Source of the DNA: Paraburkholderia heleia NBRC 101817
GTDB lineage: Bacteria; Pseudomonadota; Gammaproteobacteria; Burkholderiales; Burkholderiaceae
Direction of reading: 5' to 3'
Assembly (NCBI RefSeq): GCF_000739775.1
Contig: NZ_BBJH01000038.1
Span: 40,614 to 104,613 of the forward strand
DNA length: 64,000 nt
Position numbers and translations under genes: made by a program. The notes under the pieces are model-generated. The model saw nothing but the letters and a program-made list of their open reading frames with translations. It searched no databases and was not told the origin of the DNA. The first letter of the stretch is position 1; every line of letters begins with the position of its first letter. Shown one piece after another: positions 53,733 through 62,344 of the stretch.

Positions 53733-54785
53733 CTACTTGCCGCCCGTTTCGAGACCCAGCGTCAGCTCCGCCGTCAACGTCTGGCGCACGTGCCCATAGG
53801 CTGCCCAGGGATCGGCTTGCTCGATCTGCGCGAGGCGCGCATCGATCGTCGCAAGCGTCCATTGCGCGCCACCCGTCGTCGCTTCCAGTTCGTCCCAGCC
53901 GATCGGCACGGACACGCCCATGCCCGGCCGCGCCCGCACGCCATAGGCAAGCGCCGTGCTCGCACCGCGGGCATTGCGCAGATAGTCGACGAAAATCTTC
54001 TTCTTGCGGTGCTCGGGGCCCATGGTGGCCGTGATCTGCGTGGGCCAGACCGAGGCCAGATGCTGCGCAACCGCACGAGCGAACGCCTTGGCGTCGTCCC
54101 AGCCAGCCTGCGGCGTGAGCGGCACGACGATATGCAGCCCCTTGCCGCCGCTCGTTTTGCAGAACGATTCGAGCCTGAGTTCCGCAAGCAGGGCGCGCGT
54201 GGACTGGGCCGCCTCGATCATGCGGTCCCAGCTCAGCGCCGGATCGGGGTCGAGGTCGAACACGACCCGATCGGGGCGTTCGATGTCGTGGATACTGGCG
54301 TTCCAGGTGTGCAGCTCGATGACGTCCATTTGAGCGGCGCTCACCAGCGCTCTCGCGGTATCGATCGTGAGCAGCGGCGGATGGCCCGGGTCGAGCCCTT
54401 CGTGCTCGGTGAGTTCGGGCAGCGGCGCGCGGGCGCGATGGCGCTGGAAGAACAGCTCGCCGCTCAAGCCGCGCGGTGCGCGCACGAGCGATACCGGGCG
54501 ATCGCGCAGATGCGGCAGGATCCAGCGCGCGGCGCGCTCGTAGTAGCGCACGAGTTCGAGCTTGTGCGTGCCGCTGTCCGCATCGATGACACGCCTTGCG
54601 CTCGTGATGCGGATGCCGTCGATTTCGCTGTCGGCAGCGTCGTCGCGCCGGCGCCGTGGGCTACGAGGCAAGCGGTGCACGGACGCGCCAGGCGTGGCCG
54701 GCGCGGCGGCGTCCGATGTCGGGGCCCGCTCGCCGCGTGGCGTTCGGGCAGATGTCGTGGTTGGGGCCTTGCGGGCGTCCTGCAT
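53733..54785 (-). CDS. Stand-alone LigD-type primase-polymerase domain
   Basis: The protein is the polymerase (AEP/PrimPol) domain of LigD, the bacterial non-homologous end-joining factor, without the ligase or phosphoesterase domains. It has 350 aa: about 50 low-complexity residues, then the domain from IDGIRITSARRVIDADSGTHK onward, with VSLVRAPRGLSGELFFQRH, the metal-binding VVFDLDPDP (Asp177, Asp179), SGGKGLHIVVPL and VDYLRNARGAS. AGGGGAA lies 6 bp before the ATG at 54785, which decides the start. No ku gene or ligase domain is nearby. It may fill or prime ends for repair, alone or with a distant LigD/Ku. Confidence 0.85.
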   Translation of the reverse strand: MQDARKAPTTTSARTPRGERAPTSDAAAPATPGASVHRLPRSPRRRRDDAADSEIDGIRITSARRVIDADSGTHKLELVRYYERAARWILPHLRDRPVSLVRAPRGLSGELFFQRHRARAPLPELTEHEGLDPGHPPLLTIDTARALVSAAQMDVIELHTWNASIHDIERPDRVVFDLDPDPALSWDRMIEAAQSTRALLAELRLESFCKTSGGKGLHIVVPLTPQAGWDDAKAFARAVAQHLASVWPTQITATMGPEHRKKKIFVDYLRNARGASTALAYGVRARPGMGVSVPIGWDELEATTGGAQWTLATIDARLAQIEQADPWAAYGHVRQTLTAELTLGLETGGK

Positions 54786-55182
54786 ACCGGTTCCCCTGGC
54801 GCCTTCGCGCACATGACGCGTCGCGCGACGCGAGTCGCGACACGTTCGGTTGACGGCACGCGGCGGCCGCCCCCGTCGGATCGCCGCGCGAGCTTTCATT
54901 GTGCCTCGAATGGACGCTTTCGTCGCTGCAAGGTGTTCGCAAACGCACGCCAAAAACGGGGAACCATCCGCCAGGCGCCCGAGCGCGCAGGATGGCGCAT
55001 GCAACCGCGGCGGTCGGCGGGGCGTTACAATGATGGGCTTTGCCGCGCATTGCAGGGAGCAACGCAGGGAGCACTGCAAGGCGCACTGCGGGTCTTGTGC
55101 GCCCACGCGCGACTGCGCCCTTTTTCATCCGATTCGTCCGAACCCTCCGACGACGCCGCGCGTCGGCTTTGCCTGTCCTGCC
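54786..55182. other. 397-bp divergent gap (ligD-Pol / serB)
   Basis: A TACAAT (55026-55031) is a candidate serB -10, and three tandem 12-bp units follow in the predicted leader (separate entry). The frame upstream of serB stays open but lacks family sequence. Confidence 0.45.
55052..55087. repeat. Three tandem 12-bp units in the serB leader
   Basis: The units GCAGGGAGCAAC, GCAGGGAGCACT and GCAAGGCGCACT lie end to end. They fall after the candidate -10 and about 95 bp before the serB ATG, so they would be in the mRNA leader. Confidence 0.75.
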
Positions 55183-56022
55183 ATGAACCTCGTCATCCAG
55201 AGTCCTGCCCCGCTCGACACCGTCCATCACAAGCCGCTCCTCGGCCTCGCCCGCGGCAGCCGCCTCGCGCCGATCGACGCCCATGCGCTGCGCATCGAGA
55301 ACGCCGAGCCGGGCCAGCGCGCCGACCTCGAGGTCTATTGCGGCACGCATCAGCTCGACTATGCATTCGTCGACGCCGGCCGCGCGCTGGCCGATTTCGG
55401 CCTCGTGGCGATGGATATGGACTCGACGCTCATCACGATCGAATGCATCGACGAAATCGCCGACTTCTGCGGTCTGAAGGCCGAGGTTGCGGCGATCACC
55501 GAAGCCGCGATGCGCGGCGAGATCAAGGACTTCAACGAAAGCCTCACGCGCCGCGTGGCGCTGCTCGAGGGGCTCGACGCGAGCGCCCTGGAGCGTGTGT
55601 ATGAGGAGCGCCTGCAGCTCTCGCCGGGCGCCGGGCAGATGCTCGCGGGCGCGAAGGCCGCGGGGCTGAAGACGCTGCTCGTTTCCGGCGGCTTCACGTT
55701 CTTCACCGAGCGCCTGAAAGCGCGTCTCGGGCTCGATTACACACGCGCCAACACGCTCGAAATCGTCGACGGCAAGCTCACGGGCCGCGTGACGGGCGAG
55801 ATCGTCAACGCCGACGTGAAGGCGCGTACGCTCGCCGAAACCTGTGCCGAGATCGGCATCGATCCGCGCCGCGCAATCGCGATAGGCGACGGCTCGAACG
55901 ACCTCAAGATGATGGGCGCGGCCGGTTTGTCGGTCGCGTTCCGCGCCAAGCCGGTGGTGCGCGAGGCCGCGAGCGTCGCGTTCAACTTCGTCGGGCTCGA
56001 CGGCTTGCTGCGTCTTTTCTGA
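55183..56022 (+). CDS. serB: Phosphoserine phosphatase
   Basis: SerB removes phosphate from phosphoserine, the last step of serine synthesis; it is a HAD-superfamily enzyme. The product is 279 aa. The catalytic motif I is AMDMDSTLITIECIDE with Asp78 and Asp80, motif II LLVSGGFTFFTER, motif III/IV AIGDGSNDLKMM. The N-terminal about 70 residues form the regulatory ACT-like part. MNLVIQSPAP at 55183 is the family-like start. It is convergent with the metC-like gene across a strong hairpin. Confidence 0.96.
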   Translation: MNLVIQSPAPLDTVHHKPLLGLARGSRLAPIDAHALRIENAEPGQRADLEVYCGTHQLDYAFVDAGRALADFGLVAMDMDSTLITIECIDEIADFCGLKAEVAAITEAAMRGEIKDFNESLTRRVALLEGLDASALERVYEERLQLSPGAGQMLAGAKAAGLKTLLVSGGFTFFTERLKARLGLDYTRANTLEIVDGKLTGRVTGEIVNADVKARTLAETCAEIGIDPRRAIAIGDGSNDLKMMGAAGLSVAFRAKPVVREAASVAFNFVGLDGLLRLF

Positions 56023-56052
56023 TTCGGGTTTCGCGGCAGTCGAACAGGCCAG

Positions 56053-56086
56053 CGGCCGCTCGCGTCCTTGCGAACGCGAGCGGCCG
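56053..56086. terminator. Hairpin between convergent serB and metC-like gene
   Basis: A perfect 12-bp stem CGGCCGCTCGCG / CGCGAGCGGCCG with a 10-nt loop is followed by TGGTTGTTTTG on the plus strand. Confidence 0.65.
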
Positions 56087-56103
56087 TGGTTGTTTTGCGC
56101 AGG

Positions 56104-57309
56104 TTATTCAGGCGTGCTTGTTTTTTCCGCGAGCCTCGCGAGCGCACGTTCGATATCGGCACGCAGATCGGCTTCGTCTTCGAGACCGATGTAGAAGCGC
56201 ACCAGCGTGCCGCGATGCGGCCAGCTCGCAGCCGTGCGCATCGAACCGACGTCGTACGGCATCGCGAGGCTATGCGCCCCGCCCCAGCTCCAGCCCAATG
56301 CGAAGAGTTCGAGCGACTCGCAGAACGTGTCGATCTGCGCCGCGCTGTAGCGCTCGTCGAACACCACGGAAAAGAGGCCACCCGCGCCCGTGAAGTCGCG
56401 CTGGTAGAACTCGTGGCCCGGGCAGTCTTCGAACGCCGGATGCAGCATCGCCGCGATTTCGGGGCGCGTCTTGAGCCAGCCGGCGAGTGCGAGCGCGGTG
56501 CGATCGTGCGCCTCGAAGCGCGCCTTCATGCTCGGCAGCGCGCGCAGCACGAGCGAACAGTCGTCGACCGACACGCCAATGCCAAGCCGCATGCGTGCGG
56601 CCTTGAGCTTCAGATAGAGGTCGCGATCGGCCGTGATGGTCGCGCCCATCAGCACGTCGCTGCCGCCCGACTGATACTTGGTGAGCGCCTGCACCGAGAT
56701 GTCGATGCCGTGCTCGAACGGCTTGAAGGCGAGACCCGCGGACCACGTATTGTCGATGGCCGCCACGACATTGCGTGCGCGCGCCGCCGTCGTGATCGCG
56801 CGCACGTCGGGCACTTCCATCGTCACCGAACCGGGCGCTTCCAGCCAGATCAGCTTCGTGTTCGACTGGATCAACCCGGCGATGCCCGCACCGATCATCG
56901 GATCGTAATAGCGCACCGTAAGGCCGAAATCTCGCGCGAGCCAGTCGCCATGATCGCGGTTCGGCGAATAGACATTATCGGGAATCAGCACGTCGTCGCC
57001 CGACTTCAGCAGTCCGAAGTAGACGTTCGAGATGGCCGAGAGGCCCGAAGGTTGCAGTAGCGCGTGCTCGCCGCCCTCGATTTGCGCGATGCGCTTTTGC
57101 AGCATGGCCGAGGTGGGCGTGGCATGCAGGCCGTAGCGCCATTGCGCGTCGTTGCGCCAGTCGAGTGCGCGAACCGAAGCGAGGTCGGGAAACACCACGG
57201 TCGAAGCCCGCGTGACCGGCGCGGCAAACGATTCGAAGCCGGGCGTCAGGTCGTCTTGCGGGTGAACGATGCGCGTTTGCAATGCGCGGCGGGAGTCGGA
57301 TTGGGTCAT
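56104..57309 (-). CDS. metC: Cystathionine beta-lyase-type PLP enzyme
   Basis: This is a Cys/Met-metabolism PLP enzyme, most like cystathionine beta-lyase MetC, which releases homocysteine. The product is 401 aa. PLP Lys211 lies in SVQALTKYQSGGSDVLMG; the other cofactor contacts are LLQPSGLSAISNVYFGLL, YSPNRDHG and AAIDNTWSAGL. The Trp-containing AIDNTWSAG segment resembles MetC rather than MetB, but gamma-synthase or aminotransferase activity cannot be excluded. The start MTQSDSRRAL at 57309 is chosen. No sulphur genes are adjacent. Confidence 0.85.
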   Translation of the reverse strand: MTQSDSRRALQTRIVHPQDDLTPGFESFAAPVTRASTVVFPDLASVRALDWRNDAQWRYGLHATPTSAMLQKRIAQIEGGEHALLQPSGLSAISNVYFGLLKSGDDVLIPDNVYSPNRDHGDWLARDFGLTVRYYDPMIGAGIAGLIQSNTKLIWLEAPGSVTMEVPDVRAITTAARARNVVAAIDNTWSAGLAFKPFEHGIDISVQALTKYQSGGSDVLMGATITADRDLYLKLKAARMRLGIGVSVDDCSLVLRALPSMKARFEAHDRTALALAGWLKTRPEIAAMLHPAFEDCPGHEFYQRDFTGAGGLFSVVFDERYSAAQIDTFCESLELFALGWSWGGAHSLAMPYDVGSMRTAASWPHRGTLVRFYIGLEDEADLRADIERALARLAEKTSTPE

Positions 57310-57411
57310 GTCGGAGCGTATTCGGATTAAGGCGCGATGATGTTGCGGTGCGCGGCTTGCGCAATGGCGCGCGCGACGCCGCATGCCGAAGGGTAACACC
57401 TGCGGCGGCGC

Positions 57412-58011
57412 TTATTGCCCGATGACGAGATTGCTCACGCCGTTCACGGCATGCGCGCCGTTCGGCGTCGTCGCGCTCGCGCCCGCCGCGCTGGTCGGGA
57501 CGGCCGCAGCCCCCGCGGCGTGCGGCTTCAGGTCGAACGGCACCGGGTGGGAATCGTCCGGGTCCATGCGGTCGCCCGAAAGCGAGCCGTCCTCGGCGAA
57601 CGTCCCCACCCAGTTGCCGGTGATGTGCGTGCCGTCGTTCGAGTCCTCGGCTTCGAGCGTGGCATCCGCGCGGTCGCCGGCGATCAGGATCACTTCGCCG
57701 GTGTCCGTGAACTGATATTCGCCATGCACGCCGGTCGGGTCGTCGTCGCCAGCCCTGGCGCCAAGGCGCATGACGATCTGGCGTTTGCCGAGCGTGCCGA
57801 CGTATTGCGGCAGCGTCGCGAACTCGGGGTTCGGCTTGAGCGTGGATTTGACCGGCGGCTGTGCGCCTGCGTCCTGCGCGCGCGCCGCGAGCGGCAGCGT
57901 GAGGACCATGGCCGCGGCAACTGCGGCCACGATCCAGCCGCGCGCCCGCGTGGCGCCGCCCCGTTTGTCGGCCGCGCCCGACGGCCGCTGTGCCTGCGTC
58001 AATACTTCCAT
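57412..58011 (-). CDS. Putative exported or membrane-anchored protein, unknown function
   Basis: I do not recognise a family. The product is 199 aa: a short Gln/Arg-rich N-terminus, a hydrophobic segment (WIVAAVAAAMVLTLPLAARA) that is a signal peptide or anchor, and a mature part with HGEYQFTDTGEVILIAG and GNWVGTFAEDGSLSGDRM, which suggests a small beta-sheet domain binding an acidic or metal ligand; the tail is Ala-rich. AGGA lies 6 bp before the ATG at 58011. It lies 59 bp downstream of bktB on the same strand, perhaps in one transcript. Confidence 0.7.
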   Translation of the reverse strand: MEVLTQAQRPSGAADKRGGATRARGWIVAAVAAAMVLTLPLAARAQDAGAQPPVKSTLKPNPEFATLPQYVGTLGKRQIVMRLGARAGDDDPTGVHGEYQFTDTGEVILIAGDRADATLEAEDSNDGTHITGNWVGTFAEDGSLSGDRMDPDDSHPVPFDLKPHAAGAAAVPTSAAGASATTPNGAHAVNGVSNLVIGQ

Positions 58012-58070
58012 CTGAATCCTTTCTTCACTTGCACAGCGGCCTCGCGCGAGCCGCGCGTCACGACCCGGCA

Positions 58071-59255
58071 TCAGAGCCGTTCGAAAACGGCCGCAATGCC
58101 CTGGCCGCCGCCGATGCACATCGTCACGAGCGCGTAGCGGCCGCCGATGCGCTGCAGTTCATAAAGCGCCTTCACGGTGATGAGCGCGCCGGTCGCGCCG
58201 ATCGGGTGGCCGAGCGAGATGCCCGAGCCGTTCGGATTGACCCTGGCCGGGTCGAGCCCGAGCTCCTGCGAGACCGCGCAGGCCTGCGCCGCGAAGGCTT
58301 CGTTGGCCTCGATCACGTCGAGATCGTTGACCGTGAGCCCCGCGCGCTCGAGCGCCTTCTTCGTGGCCGGCACGGGGCCGATACCCATGTACGCCGGGTC
58401 GACGCCCGCGTGCGCGTACGAAACGAGGCGCGCGAGCGGCTTCACGCCGCGCGCGCGGGCAGCGTCCGCGCTCATCAGCAGCACCGCCGCGGCCGCGTCG
58501 TTGATGCCCGAGGCGTTGCCCGCCGTGACCGTGCCGTTCTCCTTCGCGAACACCGGCTTGAGCTTCGAGAAGTCCTCGAGCGTCGCGCCGTGGCGCACGT
58601 GCTCGTCGGCGTCGAACCGTACTTCCCCCTTCTTCGACTTGATCGGGATGGGCAGGATCTGATCCTTGAAGCGGCCTTCGGCGATCGCGCGCTCGGCGCG
58701 GCGATGGGATTCGAGCGCGAGCGCGTCCTGCGCCTCGCGCGCGATGCCGAACTTCTTCGCGACGTTTTCCGCCGTCACGCCCATGTGGATCGTCTGGAAC
58801 GGGTCGTGCAGCGCGCCGGTCATCATGTCGACGAGCTGCGCGTCGCCCATGCGCTGGCCGAAACGCGCGGCCGGGATCGCGTACGGCGCGCGGCTCATGT
58901 TTTCCGCGCCGCCGCCGATCGCGATGTCGGCGTCGCCGAGCAGAATGGTTTGCGCAGCCGATACGATCGCCTGCAGACCCGAGCCGCACAGGCGGTTGAC
59001 GGTCAAGGCCGGCGCGTGCTGGGCAACGCCGCCGTCGATGGCGGCCACGCGCGCAAGATACATGTCCTTCGGCTCGGTATGCACGACGTTGCCGAACACC
59101 ACGTGGCCCACCGCGTCGCCATCCACGTTCGCGCGCGAGAGCACTTCGCGCACCACGCGTGCGCCAAGGTCCGTCGGCGAGAAGTCCTTCAGGCTGCCGC
59201 CGAAGTCGCCGATTGCCGTGCGCACGCCGCTTGCCACCACAACTTCGCGTTCCAT
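58071..59255 (-). CDS. bktB: Beta-ketothiolase, BktB-like acetyl-CoA C-acyltransferase
   Basis: This is a biosynthetic-type thiolase that condenses acyl-CoA with acetyl-CoA. The product is 394 aa. Nucleophilic Cys90 lies in NRLCGSGLQAIVSA, GHPIGATGA holds the catalytic His and CIGGGQG the second Cys. The sequence closely follows the Cupriavidus necator BktB as I recall it (e.g. VVFGNVVHTEPKDMYL), whose role is supplying beta-ketoacyl-CoA for polyhydroxyalkanoates. That fits phaB/phaR lying 4 kb away. It is downstream of the kdgK-like gene on the same strand, 40 bp apart. Confidence 0.88.
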   Translation of the reverse strand: MEREVVVASGVRTAIGDFGGSLKDFSPTDLGARVVREVLSRANVDGDAVGHVVFGNVVHTEPKDMYLARVAAIDGGVAQHAPALTVNRLCGSGLQAIVSAAQTILLGDADIAIGGGAENMSRAPYAIPAARFGQRMGDAQLVDMMTGALHDPFQTIHMGVTAENVAKKFGIAREAQDALALESHRRAERAIAEGRFKDQILPIPIKSKKGEVRFDADEHVRHGATLEDFSKLKPVFAKENGTVTAGNASGINDAAAAVLLMSADAARARGVKPLARLVSYAHAGVDPAYMGIGPVPATKKALERAGLTVNDLDVIEANEAFAAQACAVSQELGLDPARVNPNGSGISLGHPIGATGALITVKALYELQRIGGRYALVTMCIGGGQGIAAVFERL

Positions 59256-59295
59256 GATCCTGCTCCTCGTCTTCCTGAATGGATGAATCTTGTAA

Positions 59296-60243
59296 TCAAT
59301 GCGCCTCGCTCGCGGGCTGACCGGCAAGCAAGCGCTCGACGTCCTCGCGATACGGAATGGGCGCCACCGCGCCAAAACCCAGCGTCGAAAGCGCGGCGGC
59401 CGCGTTCGCATAGCGTGCGGCCGTGAACGGATCGTCGCCGGCTGCGAGCCGCGCGACGAATGCGCCACCGAAGCAGTCGCCGGCGCCGGTGGCGTCCACG
59501 GCCGCGACCGCGTGGCCCGGCACGACGCGCCGCTCGTCGGGCGTCGCAACGTAGGCGCCGTCCTTGCCCAGCTTCAACGCGACCACGCGGGCGCCACGCG
59601 CGAGCAGGTAATCGAGGATCGCGTCGCGGTCGTCGAGGCCCGTGAGCACCGCCACGTCGTCCCAGCTGGGCAGACAGATATCGGTGAGGCGCAGCACCTC
59701 GTTCATCACGGCGCGTGCCCGCGCGAGCGGCCACAGCTTCAGGCGCAGGTTGGTGTCGAAGCTCACGCGCACGCCGCTCCCGCGCGCATGCTCGACGGCG
59801 GCGAGCGCGGCGTCGCAGGCGCTGTCGCTGATCGCCACGCTGATGCCGGAAAGGTGCAGCACGCGCGCCGCCGCGATGAGGTCGAGCGGCAGATCGCGCG
59901 GCGTGTAACGGCTCGCGGCCGAGCCCTTGCGCAGATAGTCGAAGGTATGGCCGCCCGGGCCATGCGAGACGAAGTAGACGCCCGTGGGCGCCGCAGGGTC
60001 CACACGCACCGTCGAGGTGTCGACGCGTTCGCGCGTCCACAGATCGATCAGCAGGCGTCCGAAATGATCGTCGCCGACAGCCGAGACGAAGCCCGTGCGC
60101 GCGCCCTGGCGAGCCGCCGCGATGGCGAAGTTCGATGCGTCGCCGCCAAAGCCCTGCAGATACTCGGGGCGGTCTTTCGACGCCTGGTTGAACTCGACCA
60201 TGGCCTCGCCATAAGCGAGGACTTGCGGGGCAACGCTCGCCAT
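59296..60243 (-). CDS. PfkB-family sugar kinase, KdgK-like
   Basis: This is a ribokinase-fold sugar kinase of 315 aa, most like 2-dehydro-3-deoxygluconokinase, which makes KDPG for the Entner-Doudoroff route. Motifs are GGDASNFAIAAARQG near the N-terminus, the substrate-side GVYFVSHGPGGHTFDYLR and the C-terminal VDATGAGDCFGGAFV with catalytic Asp. The Tyr/Arg pattern in DYLRKGSAAS is KdgK-like, but related sugar kinases cannot be ruled out. It starts 5 bp after rimO ends, so it is cotranscribed with it. Confidence 0.85.
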   Translation of the reverse strand: MASVAPQVLAYGEAMVEFNQASKDRPEYLQGFGGDASNFAIAAARQGARTGFVSAVGDDHFGRLLIDLWTRERVDTSTVRVDPAAPTGVYFVSHGPGGHTFDYLRKGSAASRYTPRDLPLDLIAAARVLHLSGISVAISDSACDAALAAVEHARGSGVRVSFDTNLRLKLWPLARARAVMNEVLRLTDICLPSWDDVAVLTGLDDRDAILDYLLARGARVVALKLGKDGAYVATPDERRVVPGHAVAAVDATGAGDCFGGAFVARLAAGDDPFTAARYANAAAALSTLGFGAVAPIPYREDVERLLAGQPASEAH

Positions 60244-60248
60244 GCCGG

Positions 60249-61640
60249 TCAGACCTCGCCCCAGAGATCGTGGCCATCCGCGCCGGTGATCTTCACCGAC
60301 ACGAAGTCGCCGACCTTGTAGCGCTTCGACGCCCGGGTCGCCGGCGCGACATACACCACGCCGTCGATCTCGGGCGCATCCGCCGCGGTGCGGCCGATGC
60401 CGCCTTCGGCGTTGATCTCATCGATCAGCACCTTCAGGGTCTTGCCCACCTTGCGCTGGATACGTTTGGCCGAAACCTGCTCCGCCACTTCCATGAAGCG
60501 CGCGCGGCGCGCCTCACGCACCTCGTCGGGCAGCGCGCCGTCGAGCTCGTTCGCGGTTGCGCCTTCGACCGGCGAGTAGGCGAAGCAGCCCACGCGATCG
60601 AGTTCGGCCTCGCGGATGAAGTCGAGCAGCGTTTCGAACTGCTCTTCGGTCTCGCCGGGGAAACCGGCAATGAACGTGCTGCGGATCGTGAGATCGGGGC
60701 ACATTTCGCGCCAGGCCTTCACGCGCTCCATGACCTTCTCCGCGTTCGCGGGACGCTTCATGCGCTTGAGGACTTCGGGATGCGCGTGCTGGAGCGGCAC
60801 GTCGAGATACGGCAGCACGTGGCCCTTGAACGGACCTTCGGCCATCATCGGAATGACTTCGTCCACGCTCGGATACGGGTAGACGTAATGGAGGCGCACC
60901 CAGGCGCCATATTGCGCGGCCAGCTCGCCCAGCGCGGCGACGAGGTCGGTCATGCGCGTCTTGATCGGCTTGCCGTTCCAGAAGCCGGTGCGGTATTTCA
61001 CGTCCACGCCGTAAGCGCTCGTGTCCTGCGAAATGACGAGCAGCTCTTTCACGCCGGACTTGAAGAGGTTTTCCGCTTCGAGCATGACCTCGGCGACCGG
61101 GCGCGACACGAGGTCGCCGCGCATCGACGGGATGATGCAGAACGTGCAGCGGTGATTGCAGCCTTCGGAGATCTTCAGGTATGCGTAATGGCGCGGCGTG
61201 AGCTTGATGCCCGCAGCAGGCACGAGGTCGATGAACGGATCGTGCGGCTTGGGCAGATGGCTGTGCACGGCCTGCATGACCTCGCCCACGGCGTGCGGGC
61301 CCGTCACGGCGAGCACCTTCGGATGCACTTCCTCGATCAGGTTCGAGCCGCTCGCGCTCGCCTTCTTGCCGAGACAGCCCGTAACGATCACCTTGCCGTT
61401 CTCGGAAAGCGCTTCGCCGATGGCGTCGAGACTCTCCTGCACCGCTTCGTCGATGAAGCCGCACGTGTTGACGACCACGAGGTCCGCCCCGTCGTAAGAC
61501 CCCGAGATTTCGTAACCCTCGGCACGCAGCTGGGTAATGATCTGCTCGGAGTCGACGAGCGCCTTCGGGCAGCCGAGGGAAACCATCCCGACGCGCGGAG
61601 CAGGATTGCGGGAGGTCGTTGATTCAACAGGGTTTTTCAC
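60249..61640 (-). CDS. rimO: Ribosomal protein S12 methylthiotransferase RimO
   Basis: RimO is a radical-SAM enzyme that methylthiolates Asp88 of ribosomal protein S12. The product is 463 aa. The N-terminal UPF0004 domain has three Cys (Cys24 in SLGCPKALVD, Cys60 in NTCGFID, Cys89) for one Fe-S cluster; the radical SAM motif is EGCNHRCTFC (Cys161, 165, 168); and a C-terminal TRAM domain ends the protein. The kinase gene follows after 5 bp. A plus-strand regulator gene diverges upstream. Confidence 0.97.
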   Translation of the reverse strand: MKNPVESTTSRNPAPRVGMVSLGCPKALVDSEQIITQLRAEGYEISGSYDGADLVVVNTCGFIDEAVQESLDAIGEALSENGKVIVTGCLGKKASASGSNLIEEVHPKVLAVTGPHAVGEVMQAVHSHLPKPHDPFIDLVPAAGIKLTPRHYAYLKISEGCNHRCTFCIIPSMRGDLVSRPVAEVMLEAENLFKSGVKELLVISQDTSAYGVDVKYRTGFWNGKPIKTRMTDLVAALGELAAQYGAWVRLHYVYPYPSVDEVIPMMAEGPFKGHVLPYLDVPLQHAHPEVLKRMKRPANAEKVMERVKAWREMCPDLTIRSTFIAGFPGETEEQFETLLDFIREAELDRVGCFAYSPVEGATANELDGALPDEVREARRARFMEVAEQVSAKRIQRKVGKTLKVLIDEINAEGGIGRTAADAPEIDGVVYVAPATRASKRYKVGDFVSVKITGADGHDLWGEV

Positions 61641-61903
61641 GTGTACGTCCGGATGTGGGGCGCAGGGCGAAGATAGCGCCGCGCGGGATCAAGCCAATCC
61701 GCCATTTTACCTGTTTGACGTATCGTGCGGCGCAGCATGGTGAGTGCGGGTCTCGTGGCATCAGGGTCGGATGGAATATGGACAGAATCAAACTTTGTTC
61801 AGCTATCGCTCGCCTGCGAACTGGGCATCCGGATAATTTCGCCGCGTGCGCACGGCGTGCGCTCAAGCGCAGTCAGAACCGGTTGTGCGGAGAAAGCGAA
61901 AAC

Positions 61904-62194
61904 ATGGACGAGAAAATGGACCTGTTTCAGGCTGAATCGGTGGAGACGGTGCGCGGGTTGAAAGCGCGCCGGAGCGCCTCGAGTGGCGCGTTGCGCGCCA
62001 CCGGCCGCAAGCCCACCGCCGCCGCACTCGCGCGGGCGAGCGCGGGCCTCTCGCAAAGCGCGTTTGCGGCACTGCTTGGCGTCTCCACGCGAACGCTGCA
62101 GGACTGGGAGCAAGGCCGGCGTCAGCCGACCGGCGCTGCGCAAACCCTGTTGCGGGTGGCCGTGGCGCACCCTGAAGCCTTGCGCGACCTGTAA
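61904..62194 (+). CDS. XRE-type helix-turn-helix regulator, antitoxin-like
   Basis: This is a small DNA-binding protein of 96 aa. The helix-turn-helix reads LSQSAFAALLGVSTRTLQDW followed by EQGRRQPTGAA, typical of HigA/NadS-like antitoxins and related XRE regulators. The N-terminal part (MDEKMDLFQAESVETVRGLKA) is the dimerisation side in such proteins. NadS-type antitoxins normally follow a toxin gene; none is visible in the 263 bp upstream or the 150 bp downstream, so it is an orphan here. GGAG lies 11 bp before the ATG at 61904. The frame stays open upstream without homology-like sequence. Confidence 0.8.
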   Translation: MDEKMDLFQAESVETVRGLKARRSASSGALRATGRKPTAAALARASAGLSQSAFAALLGVSTRTLQDWEQGRRQPTGAAQTLLRVAVAHPEALRDL

Positions 62195-62344
62195 AGCGCC
62201 TGAGGGCGAATGAGGACGGGGGCATCGCGCCCGCTGCCTCGCAACGCGTGGCGCTCGCGCGGCCATGCGCCACCACGGCACCGCGTAAGCGAGAGCGCGC
62301 CGCGACTTGCCGGCGCGCGCCACCCGCTGTGTGCGCCGCGCCGC

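Noticed and set aside
55052..55087. Tandem 12-bp units as a possible CRISPR or IS end
   Set aside because: There are only three units, no spacers, no cas or transposase genes nearby and no target-site duplication.
54786..55106. A Cys-rich N-terminal extension of the LigD polymerase domain
   Set aside because: It is translated from the tandem repeats and the serB leader region; a strong ribosome-binding site precedes the ATG at 54785.
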